Source of the DNA: Veillonella tobetsuensis
Lineage (GTDB): Bacteria > Bacillota > Negativicutes > Veillonellales > Veillonellaceae
DNA: 64,000 nt
Assembly: GCF_001078375.1 (NCBI RefSeq)
Contig: NZ_BBXI01000014.1
Location: forward strand, 62,001-126,000
Reading direction: 5' to 3'
Below are positions 1 through 9,513 of the stretch, one piece after another. Positions within the stretch are counted from its first letter, which is position 1, and every line of letters starts with the position of its first letter. The position numbers were made by a program, and so were the translations under genes. Below the pieces are notes generated by a model that was not told the DNA's origin, made no database searches, and worked only from the letters and a program-made list of their open reading frames with translations.

Positions 1-193
1 GGATTGCATTGAATACAACATCACCCTTCAAGTTTTCAATATCTTGCAATACAGTTTTTGGATTTAACTCCAATGTAGATACATGATAACCTTTGCTTTT
101 TAAAGCATCTGCAATAGCAGCGCCAGTACGACGAGATACCTCTGCTTCTGCAGAAGGCCCCCCCATTAATACGATGATATGCTTATCTTTCAT
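1..193 (-). CDS. ddl: D-alanine--D-alanine ligase, N-terminal part (cut by window edge)
   Basis: This is the first ~64 residues of a Ddl ligase, which joins two D-Ala for the peptidoglycan stem peptide. Reading leftward from an ATG at 193, the protein starts MKDKHIIVLMGGPSAEAEVS, the usual Ddl N-terminus (hydrophobic strand followed by GGxSxExEVS). The ATG overlaps the murC stop as ATGA (190-193), so translation is probably coupled. It is the last gene of the dcw operon visible here. The rest lies beyond base 1, so integrity cannot be judged. Confidence 0.88.
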   Translation of the reverse strand, partial: MKDKHIIVLMGGPSAEAEVSRRTGAAIADALKSKGYHVSTLELNPKTVLQDIENLKGDVVFNAI

Positions 194-1572
194 TGTAAAC
201 CTTCTTCCAATAATGCTAATAATTTTGGCCCATATTGATTAATGGATCCCGCCCCCATAGTGATAACTAAATCATTTTGTCTAACTACTTTAGCAAGAAT
301 AGCAGGTAAATCATTTACATCTTCCACATAATTTACATGTTGCTGTGTCGCTTCACTAATAGCATTAGGGATAGTATGACCATCAATACCTTCAATAGGA
401 TCTTCACCAGAACTATAGATATCTGTCATATAGATTTCATCCGCACTGGTGAAAGCAGTAGCAAATTCATCTTTCAACAAAAATGTACGAGAATAACGAT
501 GTGGTTGGAATACACAAATCACACGATGTTTTTCTAATTCTTTTGCCGCTTTCAAAGTAGCCTTAATTTCTGTTGGATGATGAGCATAATCATCGACAAC
601 CCATACGCCAGCTACATGACCTTTTGTTTCGAAACGGCGTTTAGCACCAATAAACTTACCAAGGGCTTTCACAATAGAAGCAACAGGAACATGACAACAT
701 TCATGAGCCACAATAAAGGAAGCTAACGAATTCAGTACATTGTGATTTCCAGGTACACGCAAAGATATGCGCTCCAAGTTGGCCCCCTTATGGACTACAT
801 CATATACGAGTGAGCTATCTTCGTAATGAATATTTTTAGCTACATAATCATTAGTTTCTTCTAAACCATAGGTAATAAATTGGCGATCAACCTTACCCAT
901 GATGTCACGAATATTGTCATTATCACCACATACAACAGCCTTACCGTCCATAGGTAATGTTTCAACAAATTGACAGAATGCATTAAGCAAATTATCCATT
1001 GTCTTATAATGATCCATATGATCATCTTCTATATTAGTGATAACAATAGTCTTTGGTTTTAATTTTAAGAATGATCCGTCACTTTCGTCTGCTTCTACAA
1101 CAGAATATTCACCAGCACCTAAGCAACTACTCCCCTTTAAATAATCAACTTCACCACCAATAATCACCGTTGGATCCATCGCACCTTCTACGAGAATTTG
1201 ACCTATCATAGAAGTAGTAGATGTTTTTCCATGGGCACCAGCTACAGCGATACCATTCGTTACATCCAATACTGCTTTTACAATATCAGAGCGATGTAAA
1301 ATAGTGATTCCTTGTTCCTTAGCCGCTACAATTTCAGGATTATCTTCACGAATAGCAGTAGAACGAACTACAGCATCTACACCATTCACATAATCAGCAT
1401 TATGACCAATATGAACGGTAGCCCCCATTTGTCTAAATCGTTCAATTACATCAGATTCTTTCACATCAGAACCAGATACTTCATATCCTTTTTGAATTAA
1501 AATATTCGCAATAGCGCGCATACCAGATCCACCTATACCGATGAGATGAATCTTATGGATACCTTCTAACAT
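190..1572 (-). CDS. murC: UDP-N-acetylmuramate--L-alanine ligase MurC
   Basis: MurC is a cytoplasmic ATP-dependent ligase that adds L-Ala to UDP-MurNAc, the first stem-peptide step. The 460-residue length is normal. The N-terminal Rossmann motif GIGGSGM is at ~12-18, the Mur ligase P-loop GAHGKTSTT at ~112-120, and the C-terminal DDYAHHPTEI at ~327, which is characteristic of MurC among Mur ligases. It lies 15 nt downstream of murG and overlaps ddl by 4 nt, in the order typical of dcw clusters. Nothing is unusual. Confidence 0.96.
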   Translation of the reverse strand: MLEGIHKIHLIGIGGSGMRAIANILIQKGYEVSGSDVKESDVIERFRQMGATVHIGHNADYVNGVDAVVRSTAIREDNPEIVAAKEQGITILHRSDIVKAVLDVTNGIAVAGAHGKTSTTSMIGQILVEGAMDPTVIIGGEVDYLKGSSCLGAGEYSVVEADESDGSFLKLKPKTIVITNIEDDHMDHYKTMDNLLNAFCQFVETLPMDGKAVVCGDNDNIRDIMGKVDRQFITYGLEETNDYVAKNIHYEDSSLVYDVVHKGANLERISLRVPGNHNVLNSLASFIVAHECCHVPVASIVKALGKFIGAKRRFETKGHVAGVWVVDDYAHHPTEIKATLKAAKELEKHRVICVFQPHRYSRTFLLKDEFATAFTSADEIYMTDIYSSGEDPIEGIDGHTIPNAISEATQQHVNYVEDVNDLPAILAKVVRQNDLVITMGAGSINQYGPKLLALLEEGLQ

Positions 1573-1587
1573 AATAACTCTCCTTAA

Positions 1588-2697
1588 CTATTTCGCAATA
1601 GATAGTGCTAGTTCAGCAATATCATGAGCCGCATTTGGTTTACCTAAATGCAAAGCACTAGCCCCCATTTGAGCTAACAATTCACGGTTTGCCATAAACA
1701 TTTCAATTTCACCAATCAAATCATGGCTCGTCAAAACCTTGTCAACAATCATATGTGCTGCTCCCTCTTGTACAAAGATGCGAGCATTATACGTTTGATG
1801 ATCTTCTGCTGCATATGGATATGGCACCAATACAGATGGAATACCGCGTACTGCCAATTCAGCAAGACCGATAGCACCAGATCTAAACACAGCCAAATCA
1901 GTAGCCGCTAAAGCCTTTGGCATATCGTGTAAATATGGCAAAATCAACGATGATTCCCCCAAACCAGATTCATCATTAATTCCTAATTTTTCTAATACTG
2001 ATGTATATTCCCCATTACCGGTAATATGAATTAATTTAATGCCGTCCTTACCCTGAAAATGTTTATGAACATCTATCATGGCATTATTAATAGTTCTAGC
2101 TCCACGAGAACCACCGGCAATAAGAACCGTAAAGATATCATCGGATAGACCAAAATGCTTACGACCTTCTACACGAGAATCTACCAATACATCGGGACGC
2201 ACTGGATTTCCTGTATATACAACTTGCTTTGCCTTATCAAATGATTTTGCTGCTTCATTATAACCAACAGCAACTACATCTACAAAACGGCTTAAAATTT
2301 TATTAGTAATGCCAGCAATTACATTTTGTTCTTGAATAAGTGTAGGAATATTACGCAAAGCTGCAGCCATCAAGATAGGACCACATACATAGCCACCAGT
2401 CCCAATAACCACATCAGGTTTAAAGCTAGAAATAATAGAATTAGCCTTTATAAGTGAATACGCTGTTTTCCCCATAGTTACTAAAGTACCTAAAGACAGT
2501 TTTCGCTGTAAACCTTGTACTGGTAATGTAACAAATTCTATATTTTCCTTTGGTACTAAATCAGCTTCTAACCCATGTTTCGTTCCTACATAGAGGACCT
2601 GTGCATCAGGTTGCTGTTTCATAATTTCCTTGTAAATCGTAATGGCTGGATAAATATGACCACCCGTGCCACCGCCAGAAATAATGATTCGTTTCAC
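1588..2697 (-). CDS. murG: UDP-GlcNAc:lipid I N-acetylglucosaminyltransferase MurG
   Basis: MurG is a GT28 glycosyltransferase that makes lipid II from lipid I on the inner face of the cytoplasmic membrane. The 369 residues contain the N-terminal glycine-rich loop SGGGTGGHIYPA (7-18), the GGSRGAR loop near 195, and the C-terminal UDP-GlcNAc site RSGAIGLAELAVRGIPSVLV near 272, ending in PYAAEDHQ. It starts 4 nt after murD. In many bacteria ftsW sits between murD and murG; there is no room for it here. Confidence 0.96.
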   Translation of the reverse strand: MKRIIISGGGTGGHIYPAITIYKEIMKQQPDAQVLYVGTKHGLEADLVPKENIEFVTLPVQGLQRKLSLGTLVTMGKTAYSLIKANSIISSFKPDVVIGTGGYVCGPILMAAALRNIPTLIQEQNVIAGITNKILSRFVDVVAVGYNEAAKSFDKAKQVVYTGNPVRPDVLVDSRVEGRKHFGLSDDIFTVLIAGGSRGARTINNAMIDVHKHFQGKDGIKLIHITGNGEYTSVLEKLGINDESGLGESSLILPYLHDMPKALAATDLAVFRSGAIGLAELAVRGIPSVLVPYPYAAEDHQTYNARIFVQEGAAHMIVDKVLTSHDLIGEIEMFMANRELLAQMGASALHLGKPNAAHDIAELALSIAK

Positions 2698-2701
2698 TCC
2701 C

Positions 2702-4066
2702 TTAGCCCCTTTCCTCTAGTTCTTTAACACATTTTTTAAAATCGTCGCCCCGTTCTTCAAAGCAACTGTACCAGTCAAAACTTGAGCATGCTGGTGAAAG
2801 CAAAACAATATCACTAGGCTCAGCTAGTTTATAGCCTAGTTCAACAGCCTCCTTCATAGATTGAGCGCGATGAATATTCGTTACCCCAACTTTTGTAGCA
2901 ACTGATTCAAAACGTTCCGCAGCTTCGCCCATAAAAATGACCTCTTTAGTATTCTTCTTCACTACGTTCATAAAATCTTCTAAAGGTGTCATTTTGTCAT
3001 GGCCACCAGCCAACAAAATAACAGGTTTATCAAAGGCATCCAATGCTTTTACTACAGAATCAGTATTGGTTGCTTTCGAATCATTATAAAATGTTACATC
3101 ATGGATTGTAGTAACACGTTCTAAACGGTGTTCTACACCATGGAAATTTTCAATTGTACGCTTAATACGTTCTACATCAACACCCAAAGCGTAGGTTAAG
3201 GCAATAACGGATAAAATATTTTCAATATTATGGGCGCCTTTGATATGAATCTGTTCTGTATCAATTACAAAAATAACATTACCATTTAACACGGCATAGC
3301 AAGTATTTCCTTCAAAATAAGCACCACATTCAACCTTATGGTGTTGGCTAATGCTAAGAATTTTACTATGTACATCCTTTTTCATAGCTGCCACAATAGG
3401 GTCGTCATCATTAAGAACAACAAAATTTTCAGCATTTTGGTTCATAAAAATGCGTGCTTTAGCAGCCGCATAATTTTCCATTGTTTTATGGCGCGCTAAA
3501 TGGTCAGGCGTTACATTCAATACAATGGCACCTAGAGGACAAAAAGATTTAATTGTTTCTAGTTGATAACTTGATAATTCAGCGATTAAATAACCACCCT
3601 CAGGCATATTGAAAGCAGCTTCACTGAGAGAATCACCGATATTTCCACCTACTTTTATAGGCAATCCTGTGGACTCCATAACTTGAGTCAACAATGTTGT
3701 GGTCGTAGTTTTACCATTTGTCCCTGTCACACCAAGAATAGGTGATTTACAAACATCATAGGCAAGCTCAACTTCACTTACCACCTCTATATGACGATTA
3801 AACGCCTCTTGCACAATAGGAATAGATAAGGCTATTCCTGGAGAGATAACGATGCGATCGACACCATTAAGCAAACTATTATCCTGTCTACCTGTAATAA
3901 TCGTTACACCTGCATCATCTAATTTCTTACGCGTAGATGATTCAAATTCTACAGGTTTATAATCATTTAATACGACATTTGCATGCAATTGTGCCAATAC
4001 CCATGCAGCACCGATACCGCTTGAACCAGCGCCAAGAACAAGAATGTTTTTCTCTCCATAATCCAT
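2702..4066 (-). CDS. murD: UDP-N-acetylmuramoyl-L-alanine--D-glutamate ligase MurD
   Basis: MurD adds D-Glu to UDP-MurNAc-L-Ala. Visible motifs are the N-terminal GAGSSGIGAAW, the P-loop GVTGTNGKTTTT near 114, and YNDSKATNTDS near 315, typical of MurD. I chose the ATG at 4066 (MDYGEKNILVLG; 454 aa) because GGGTGA lies a few bases upstream; a GTG at 4075 would add three residues. About 120 bp without a gene separates it from mraY, the largest gap inside this operon; no clear terminator is visible there. Confidence 0.95.
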   Translation of the reverse strand: MDYGEKNILVLGAGSSGIGAAWVLAQLHANVVLNDYKPVEFESSTRKKLDDAGVTIITGRQDNSLLNGVDRIVISPGIALSIPIVQEAFNRHIEVVSEVELAYDVCKSPILGVTGTNGKTTTTTLLTQVMESTGLPIKVGGNIGDSLSEAAFNMPEGGYLIAELSSYQLETIKSFCPLGAIVLNVTPDHLARHKTMENYAAAKARIFMNQNAENFVVLNDDDPIVAAMKKDVHSKILSISQHHKVECGAYFEGNTCYAVLNGNVIFVIDTEQIHIKGAHNIENILSVIALTYALGVDVERIKRTIENFHGVEHRLERVTTIHDVTFYNDSKATNTDSVVKALDAFDKPVILLAGGHDKMTPLEDFMNVVKKNTKEVIFMGEAAERFESVATKVGVTNIHRAQSMKEAVELGYKLAEPSDIVLLSPACSSFDWYSCFEERGDDFKKCVKELEERG

Positions 4067-4197
4067 TTCTATCACCCAAATATACTAAGTAAGAACGAAA
4101 TTTACCTTATTTTATAAGAATACCATTAAATGCCGTTCAAGTTAAGTATTTTCCCCATTCTAACCATAAATTAATTAAGGTAATTTATTTTTCAAAA

Positions 4198-5184
4198 CTA
4201 AAGGGTAACAGTAGCTAATACAACGCCTAACACGGCTAGAACTGCACCACCAAACCAGAAGCGGTTTACTACGGTTTGCTCGGACCAGCCAGATAACTCA
4301 AAATGATGGTGAATTGGACTCATCTTAAACACCCGAACACCACGAGTTTTAAAGGAAATAACCTGAATAATAACAGACAAGGCTTCCATCACAAAAATAC
4401 CACCAATAACCACGAGTAGTAATTCTGTTTTTGTTAAAATCGCCATACCTGCAAAAGCGCCACCAAGGGCTAAAGAACCAGTGTCCCCCATGAAAACCTT
4501 AGCTGGGTTTATATTAAATACTAAGAAGCCAAGACATACAGCAGTCACAATAGCTCCAAAGTAAGCTACACTTTCAGCAGCCACAGAGTTTTCTGTGGAA
4601 TAAATCATGAGACCAATAACAGAAAAAGCAATAGCTGCTACTGCAGACGTACCAGAAGCTAGACCATCAAGTCCATCCGTTAGATTCACGGCATTTGTAG
4701 CACCTACAATAATTAAGAAAGCTAAAATATAATAAGCAAAGCCTAATTGCACATGAGCATCTATAACAGGGATCCACAAGGTTGTAGGAAGCACCATAAT
4801 TTCAGTTATAAAATAGCAAAAAATAGCCGCTAAAATAAATTGACCTAGCAATTTTTGTTTTGCTGTTAAACCAAGATTACGTTTTTTTACGGCTTTTACA
4901 AAGTCATCAAAGAAACCGAGTAAACAATGCCCCAGAGTAAGGAATAATAACATGCCTGTGGCCACATTCCATGGTGCAAAAATAGCCACTCCAGTCGTAA
5001 GAGCAAGCATCATAAAAGCACCTCCCATAGTTGGCGTACCAGCCTTAGCTTGATGGCTTTCAGGGCCTTCCTCACGTATACTTTGTTGGGCATGTAAAGA
5101 TTTAAGCATAGGAATGCCAACCTTGCCCAACACTAATGTAATTATAAAAGTCACTACAAATGCTAATAGAATGTGGTAAATCAT
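4198..5184 (-). CDS. mraY: phospho-N-acetylmuramoyl-pentapeptide transferase MraY
   Basis: MraY is a polytopic inner-membrane enzyme that transfers phospho-MurNAc-pentapeptide to undecaprenyl phosphate, giving lipid I. The 328 residues are strongly hydrophobic (about ten membrane segments). Signature elements are the acidic NLTDGLDGLASG (~165), FMGDTGSLALGG (~231) and the histidine loop SPIHHHFELSGWSE (~289). It lies 59 nt downstream of murF in the dcw operon. Length and motifs are canonical. Confidence 0.97.
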   Translation of the reverse strand: MIYHILLAFVVTFIITLVLGKVGIPMLKSLHAQQSIREEGPESHQAKAGTPTMGGAFMMLALTTGVAIFAPWNVATGMLLFLTLGHCLLGFFDDFVKAVKKRNLGLTAKQKLLGQFILAAIFCYFITEIMVLPTTLWIPVIDAHVQLGFAYYILAFLIIVGATNAVNLTDGLDGLASGTSAVAAIAFSVIGLMIYSTENSVAAESVAYFGAIVTAVCLGFLVFNINPAKVFMGDTGSLALGGAFAGMAILTKTELLLVVIGGIFVMEALSVIIQVISFKTRGVRVFKMSPIHHHFELSGWSEQTVVNRFWFGGAVLAVLGVVLATVTL

Positions 5185-5243
5185 ATTACTCCCCTATTCT
5201 TTAAATAGGCATTACGGCTAGACCAAGCCAGCCGATACACCTT

Positions 5244-6602
5244 TTATTCACGTTCTTTTAATTCTTCTACAACACGTTCCATTCTAAGACCTCTGGAACC
5301 TTTTACCAATATAACATCGCCTTTTTCACGAATATCATTATAGGCATTTGCCATTTCGAGATGACTATTACAACGATGTACTTCAAGTCCTGCCAACTTT
5401 GCTTCCTTAGCGATAAAATTGGCTGCATCACCAAAGGTAAACACAACACTATAGCCTTCTTCTGCAAGCAATCTACCCACTTGGCGATGACCTTCTTCCG
5501 TAAAATCTCCAAGCTCAAGCATATCCCCAAGCATCGCTATTTTACGTTTACCTTCCAGTTGCCCCAATGCTTTAATTGCTTCACTCATAGAAGATGGGTT
5601 GGCATTATACGCATCATTAAGAATAACGATATCATCAAAGGCTACAATTTCTTGACGCATAGGTGTGCCTGTAAATTCACTAAGACCTTTTTTTATCTTA
5701 CTGGATTTAACGCCCAACACACGACCTGCTCCGATAGCTGCCAATGCATCATATACATTATGCTCACCAATCATCGGCAAGAACACATCAAAAACTTCGT
5801 CATAACATTTGCAGGTAAATTTTATACCATCTTTTTTATAGCGCAAATGACTGCCAATTACAGTGGCATTGCTATGAATACCATAAGTAACGGTCTTCCC
5901 TTTAGCAATAGAGCTCATAGCCTTTACAAAAGAATCATCTTCATTCAGAATCGCTACGCTATCAGGACCTAAACAGCGAATTAACTCACCCTTGGCCTCT
6001 GCAATAGCTTCTTGAGACCCTAATAATTCAATATGGCTTGTTCCAACATTGGTAATAATACCAATCGTTGGTTCAGCAATAAGTGCTAATTCTTCAATTT
6101 GACCTAGCCCACGCATCCCCATTTCTACAACACAAGCCTCATGTTCTGATGTTAATTGCAATAAGGTTTTAGGCAAACCAATTTCATTATTGAAGTTCTT
6201 TTCTGTTTTTAACACATTAAACTCTGTACCAAGAACAGCTGCTACCATCTCTTTTGTTGTCGTTTTCCCAGATGAACCCGTAATAGCAACTACGGGAATT
6301 TGAAAACGCCGTCTATGATAATTCGCCAAATCTTGATAGGCTTTCAACGTATTCTCTACTTCAACACAGACAATCCCCTCTACAGCGCGACCATTTTCAA
6401 CGATAGCCGCAGTGGCGCCCTTTTCAATAGCTGCATTAATAAAATCATGGCCATCGAACGTATCCCCACGCAACGCAACAAATACATACCCCGATTGAAT
6501 TGTACGCGTATCAGTAGATATATCTTTAAACCGTAAACTTACATCGCCCTTACATGTGCCGCCTGTAGCATCAATTATTTCTTGTAATGTAAATTCTGCC
6601 AT
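5244..6602 (-). CDS. murF: UDP-MurNAc-tripeptide--D-alanyl-D-alanine ligase MurF
   Basis: MurF adds the D-Ala-D-Ala dipeptide made by Ddl to the UDP-MurNAc tripeptide. The start is set at the ATG at 6602 (MAEFTLQEII; 452 aa) because AAGGAG lies 7 nt upstream. The open frame extends 20 codons further up inside murE, but that extension has no Shine-Dalgarno and is unlike the family. The P-loop ITGSSGKTTTKEM is near 107 and DAYNANPSSM, typical of MurF, near 322. It begins one base after the murE stop codon. Confidence 0.95.
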   Translation of the reverse strand: MAEFTLQEIIDATGGTCKGDVSLRFKDISTDTRTIQSGYVFVALRGDTFDGHDFINAAIEKGATAAIVENGRAVEGIVCVEVENTLKAYQDLANYHRRRFQIPVVAITGSSGKTTTKEMVAAVLGTEFNVLKTEKNFNNEIGLPKTLLQLTSEHEACVVEMGMRGLGQIEELALIAEPTIGIITNVGTSHIELLGSQEAIAEAKGELIRCLGPDSVAILNEDDSFVKAMSSIAKGKTVTYGIHSNATVIGSHLRYKKDGIKFTCKCYDEVFDVFLPMIGEHNVYDALAAIGAGRVLGVKSSKIKKGLSEFTGTPMRQEIVAFDDIVILNDAYNANPSSMSEAIKALGQLEGKRKIAMLGDMLELGDFTEEGHRQVGRLLAEEGYSVVFTFGDAANFIAKEAKLAGLEVHRCNSHLEMANAYNDIREKGDVILVKGSRGLRMERVVEELKERE

Positions 6603-6603
6603 A

Positions 6604-8088
6604 TTAGATCTCCTTAAGAGCCTGTCTAGCCTCTTCTCGGTCATCAAAATGAATAGTTTCATTCTTTAAAATTTGATAATTTTCATGACCCTTGCCCGCA
6701 ATAATAACAATATCGCCTGCTTTAGCATCATGAATTGCATGATTGATTGCCTCTCTACGATCGACAATCACCTCATACGATGTACCATCACGAAGTGCTT
6801 CTTTTACACCTACCTCTACATCCTTAACAATTTGTATCGGATCTTCAGTGCGCGGATTATCGGATGTAACATAAATTCTATCGCCATATTCTGCTGCAAT
6901 GCGTCCCATAATTGGACGTTTTGTAGCATCACGATCACCACCGCAACCAAATACGATGATAATGCGATTTTCTTTAATAGCCTTTGCTGTTTCTAAAATA
7001 TTTTGTAAACCATCAGGTGTATGTGCATAATCTACAACTACAGCAAAATCTTGCCCTTCCTCGATTAATTCAAATCTACCTGGTACAGAACTAAATGTTT
7101 TCAAAGCCGTATCAATGGCTTCCATTGAAATACCTTCTTGTAAACAAGCCCCAATGGCAGCCAATGTGTTATACACATTAAATAGACCCGTAGTATTCAT
7201 AGATACAGGATAACTTTCACCATTATAATTAACAGTATACTGGCTCATCTTAGTAGACATATGAACATCGGATGCATTTAAGGAACCATTTCCTAATGTA
7301 CTATACGTAATAGTTGGAGCTGCCGTTTTTTCAACCACACGATGACCATACGCATCGTCAATATTGATTACAGCGCCTTTACTCCCTTTAACTTGATTGG
7401 ATGCACTAACTTGTTCAAACAACTTACATTTAGCTTGCAAGTAGTTCTCAAAGGTTTTGTGGAAATCCAAATGATCTTGCGTCAAATTCGTAAATACGGC
7501 CGTATCGAATTCAACGCCACTAACACGACCTAGTGCTAGCGCGTGAGAAGATACCTCCATCACACAATATGTAACATCTTCTTGAACCATTTGATTCAAA
7601 ATATGCTGTAGGTCAACTACATCAGGCGTCGTATTATGAATCGGATAACTAGTGTCACCAATCATAATATGAACCGTACCAATGACACCCACCTTATGGC
7701 CTTGAGCCTTTAAAATATGACGAATCATATGCGTCGTAGTAGTCTTGCCATTTGTACCAGTAACACCAATCATACGCATACGATTGGCCGGATAATCAAA
7801 GAAATATGGTACACAAGCCATCATAGCTTGACGGGTATCAAAAACGGTAATCACACATATATCATTAGGTACAGTTACTGGTTTAGATACAATAACTGCT
7901 ACGGCACCCGCCTCAATAGCTTTATCAATATAATTATGACCATCTACTGTAGCGCCATCCAGAGCAATAAATAAACTATTAGATTTAACCGCTCTAGAAT
8001 CAGCTGTAATATCTTGAATAACTACATCTTGATTACCTTGTAATTCTTGTACATCTAGTGTACTAATAATATCTTTTAAGGATTTCAT
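6604..8088 (-). CDS. murE: UDP-MurNAc-L-Ala-D-Glu:meso-diaminopimelate ligase MurE
   Basis: MurE adds the third stem-peptide residue. The 494-residue protein has the P-loop GVTGTNGKTTTTHM near 110 and, near the C-terminus, SDNPRTEDP. The DNPR motif is the established marker of meso-diaminopimelate rather than L-lysine specificity, so the cell wall is predicted to be meso-DAP type, consistent with a diderm Firmicute. In the usual dcw order ftsI would precede it; here only a 58-bp gap with a hairpin separates it from ftsL. Confidence 0.96.
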   Translation of the reverse strand: MKSLKDIISTLDVQELQGNQDVVIQDITADSRAVKSNSLFIALDGATVDGHNYIDKAIEAGAVAVIVSKPVTVPNDICVITVFDTRQAMMACVPYFFDYPANRMRMIGVTGTNGKTTTTHMIRHILKAQGHKVGVIGTVHIMIGDTSYPIHNTTPDVVDLQHILNQMVQEDVTYCVMEVSSHALALGRVSGVEFDTAVFTNLTQDHLDFHKTFENYLQAKCKLFEQVSASNQVKGSKGAVINIDDAYGHRVVEKTAAPTITYSTLGNGSLNASDVHMSTKMSQYTVNYNGESYPVSMNTTGLFNVYNTLAAIGACLQEGISMEAIDTALKTFSSVPGRFELIEEGQDFAVVVDYAHTPDGLQNILETAKAIKENRIIIVFGCGGDRDATKRPIMGRIAAEYGDRIYVTSDNPRTEDPIQIVKDVEVGVKEALRDGTSYEVIVDRREAINHAIHDAKAGDIVIIAGKGHENYQILKNETIHFDDREEARQALKEI

Positions 8089-8117
8089 ATTATCGTCTCC
8101 TCTATATACGCAAATTA

Positions 8118-8142
8118 AAGCAGCCCATAAGAGCTGCTTTTG
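8118..8142. terminator. Hairpin between ftsL and murE
   Basis: AAAGCAGC and GCTGCTTT form an 8-bp stem around an 8-base loop in the short ftsL-murE gap. The trailing T-run is only moderate on either strand (TTTT on plus, TTT plus AT-rich sequence on minus). It could be a weak terminator or processing site that reduces transcription from ftsL into murE. It occupies the place where ftsI normally sits. Confidence 0.45.
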
Positions 8143-8146
8143 CCTG

Positions 8147-8551
8147 CTAGTCTATAATTTGCTGTTTCGCTTGTACATTGCGTTCTGAAGTCGTACTTTT
8201 AGTGCTATACACAAAGGAATCAGGCAAAACCATCCCCAATTGTTCTTCCGCAATCTTTTGAATGCGTACTGGAGATTTCAAGGATGCCACCTCTACATCA
8301 AGGGTATCATTGTCCTTCGCTAATTGTACTACAGCCTGTTGTGTTTTAACTACTTCATAACCTAATTTTGTAGTATATGCATTCATAGCCATCATAATCA
8401 TCAAAAAGCCCGCAAGGATTGCTATACCTTGAACAATCTTTTTCATTAGTGGGCTAATATCAAATATAACACTAGCACTCGCTTTTCTTGCTTGTACACC
8501 TAACAACACATCACGTTTAACGTGGCCCACAACAGCCTTTCTCGCCAACAT
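8147..8551 (-). CDS. ftsL: FtsL-like septum formation protein
   Basis: This 134-residue bitopic protein has a basic ~35-residue cytoplasmic N-terminus, one membrane segment at ~37-55 (IVQGIAILAGFLMIMMAM), then an extracytoplasmic heptad-like region (QQAVVQLAKDNDTLDVEVASL) leading into KIAEEQLGMVLP. The pattern charged tail, one TM, short coiled coil, then EEQLGM-like sequence is the FtsL/DivIC layout, and it lies directly after rsmH as ftsL does in dcw clusters. FtsL recruits septal peptidoglycan synthases in the divisome. The call rests on architecture and context because ftsL sequence is poorly conserved. Confidence 0.85.
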   Translation of the reverse strand: MLARKAVVGHVKRDVLLGVQARKASASVIFDISPLMKKIVQGIAILAGFLMIMMAMNAYTTKLGYEVVKTQQAVVQLAKDNDTLDVEVASLKSPVRIQKIAEEQLGMVLPDSFVYSTKSTTSERNVQAKQQIID

Positions 8552-8571
8552 CTAAATAACCCCTTCCAATA

Positions 8572-9504
8572 CTACAGTTTAACCCCTACTCTAAGCTTTG
8601 CACTCCTAGAACGAGGATTCACTTCGACTTCCCCTGCACTAGGCTCAATCGCCTTATTTTTAGCTTTAATAATCGCCTTATTATGACAGACACACACTGG
8701 CAACTCTGGTGGACAAATACAAGCTGTACTCAACTCTTTAAATGTTTGTTTTGTAATGCGATCCTCTAAGGAATGGAATGTGATGACACCAATTCTCCCC
8801 TTTGGCTTCAACATACTCACAGCATCTACAAAACTATCATGCAAAATAGCAAGCTCTCGGTTTACTTCAATGCGTATCGCTTGAAATGTACGTTTTGCTG
8901 GATGCGGACCATCCTGTCTCGCCTTTGCTGGTATAGCCTTCTTTATAATTGACACTAATTCGCCAGTAGTGGTAATTCTCTTTTCATTGCGTGCCGCTAC
9001 GATAAACTCAACGATGCGCTTAGCCCATCGTTCTTCTCCGTAGTCACGAATAATTTTTAATAATTCATCTGGTTCATATTCATTCACCACGATTTCCGCA
9101 TTAATTTTCGCCTCTTTATCCATACGCATATCAAGGGGCCCATCATTCATATACGAAAATCCACGTTCTGGTGTATCAAGCTGATAACTAGAAACACCTA
9201 AATCAAATATGAATCCGTCAACTTCGTAAATGCCTTGTTCTTGCAAAGCATGTTTTAAATTCGAAAAATTTGTAGGTATCGTCATCACTTGACAGGATAA
9301 ATCGGACAATCGTTGTCTCGCTACACCTAAGGCATCCTCGTCTTGATCTAGACCGACAATCATACCTTGAGGACTTAGTCGTTCCCCTACAGCATGTGCA
9401 TGACCTGCACCACCTAATGTGCAATCCACATAGATACCATCTGGATTGGTAACAACAGATTCTACCGTTTCATTCAACAGTACACTGACATGATTAAATT
9501 CCAC
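8572..9504 (-). CDS. rsmH: 16S rRNA (cytosine(1402)-N(4))-methyltransferase RsmH
   Basis: RsmH (formerly MraW) methylates N4 of C1402 in 16S rRNA near the P-site. The 310-residue protein opens with EFNHVSVLLNETVESV and has the SAM-binding DCTLGGAGHA at ~28, GVSSYQLDTPERGFSY at ~104 and the late FHSLEDRITK motif, all typical. It lies 9 nt after mraZ and 20 nt before ftsL, the standard dcw start. Confidence 0.96.
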   Translation of the reverse strand: MEFNHVSVLLNETVESVVTNPDGIYVDCTLGGAGHAHAVGERLSPQGMIVGLDQDEDALGVARQRLSDLSCQVMTIPTNFSNLKHALQEQGIYEVDGFIFDLGVSSYQLDTPERGFSYMNDGPLDMRMDKEAKINAEIVVNEYEPDELLKIIRDYGEERWAKRIVEFIVAARNEKRITTTGELVSIIKKAIPAKARQDGPHPAKRTFQAIRIEVNRELAILHDSFVDAVSMLKPKGRIGVITFHSLEDRITKQTFKELSTACICPPELPVCVCHNKAIIKAKNKAIEPSAGEVEVNPRSRSAKLRVGVKL

Positions 9505-9513
9505 GATAGCCTC

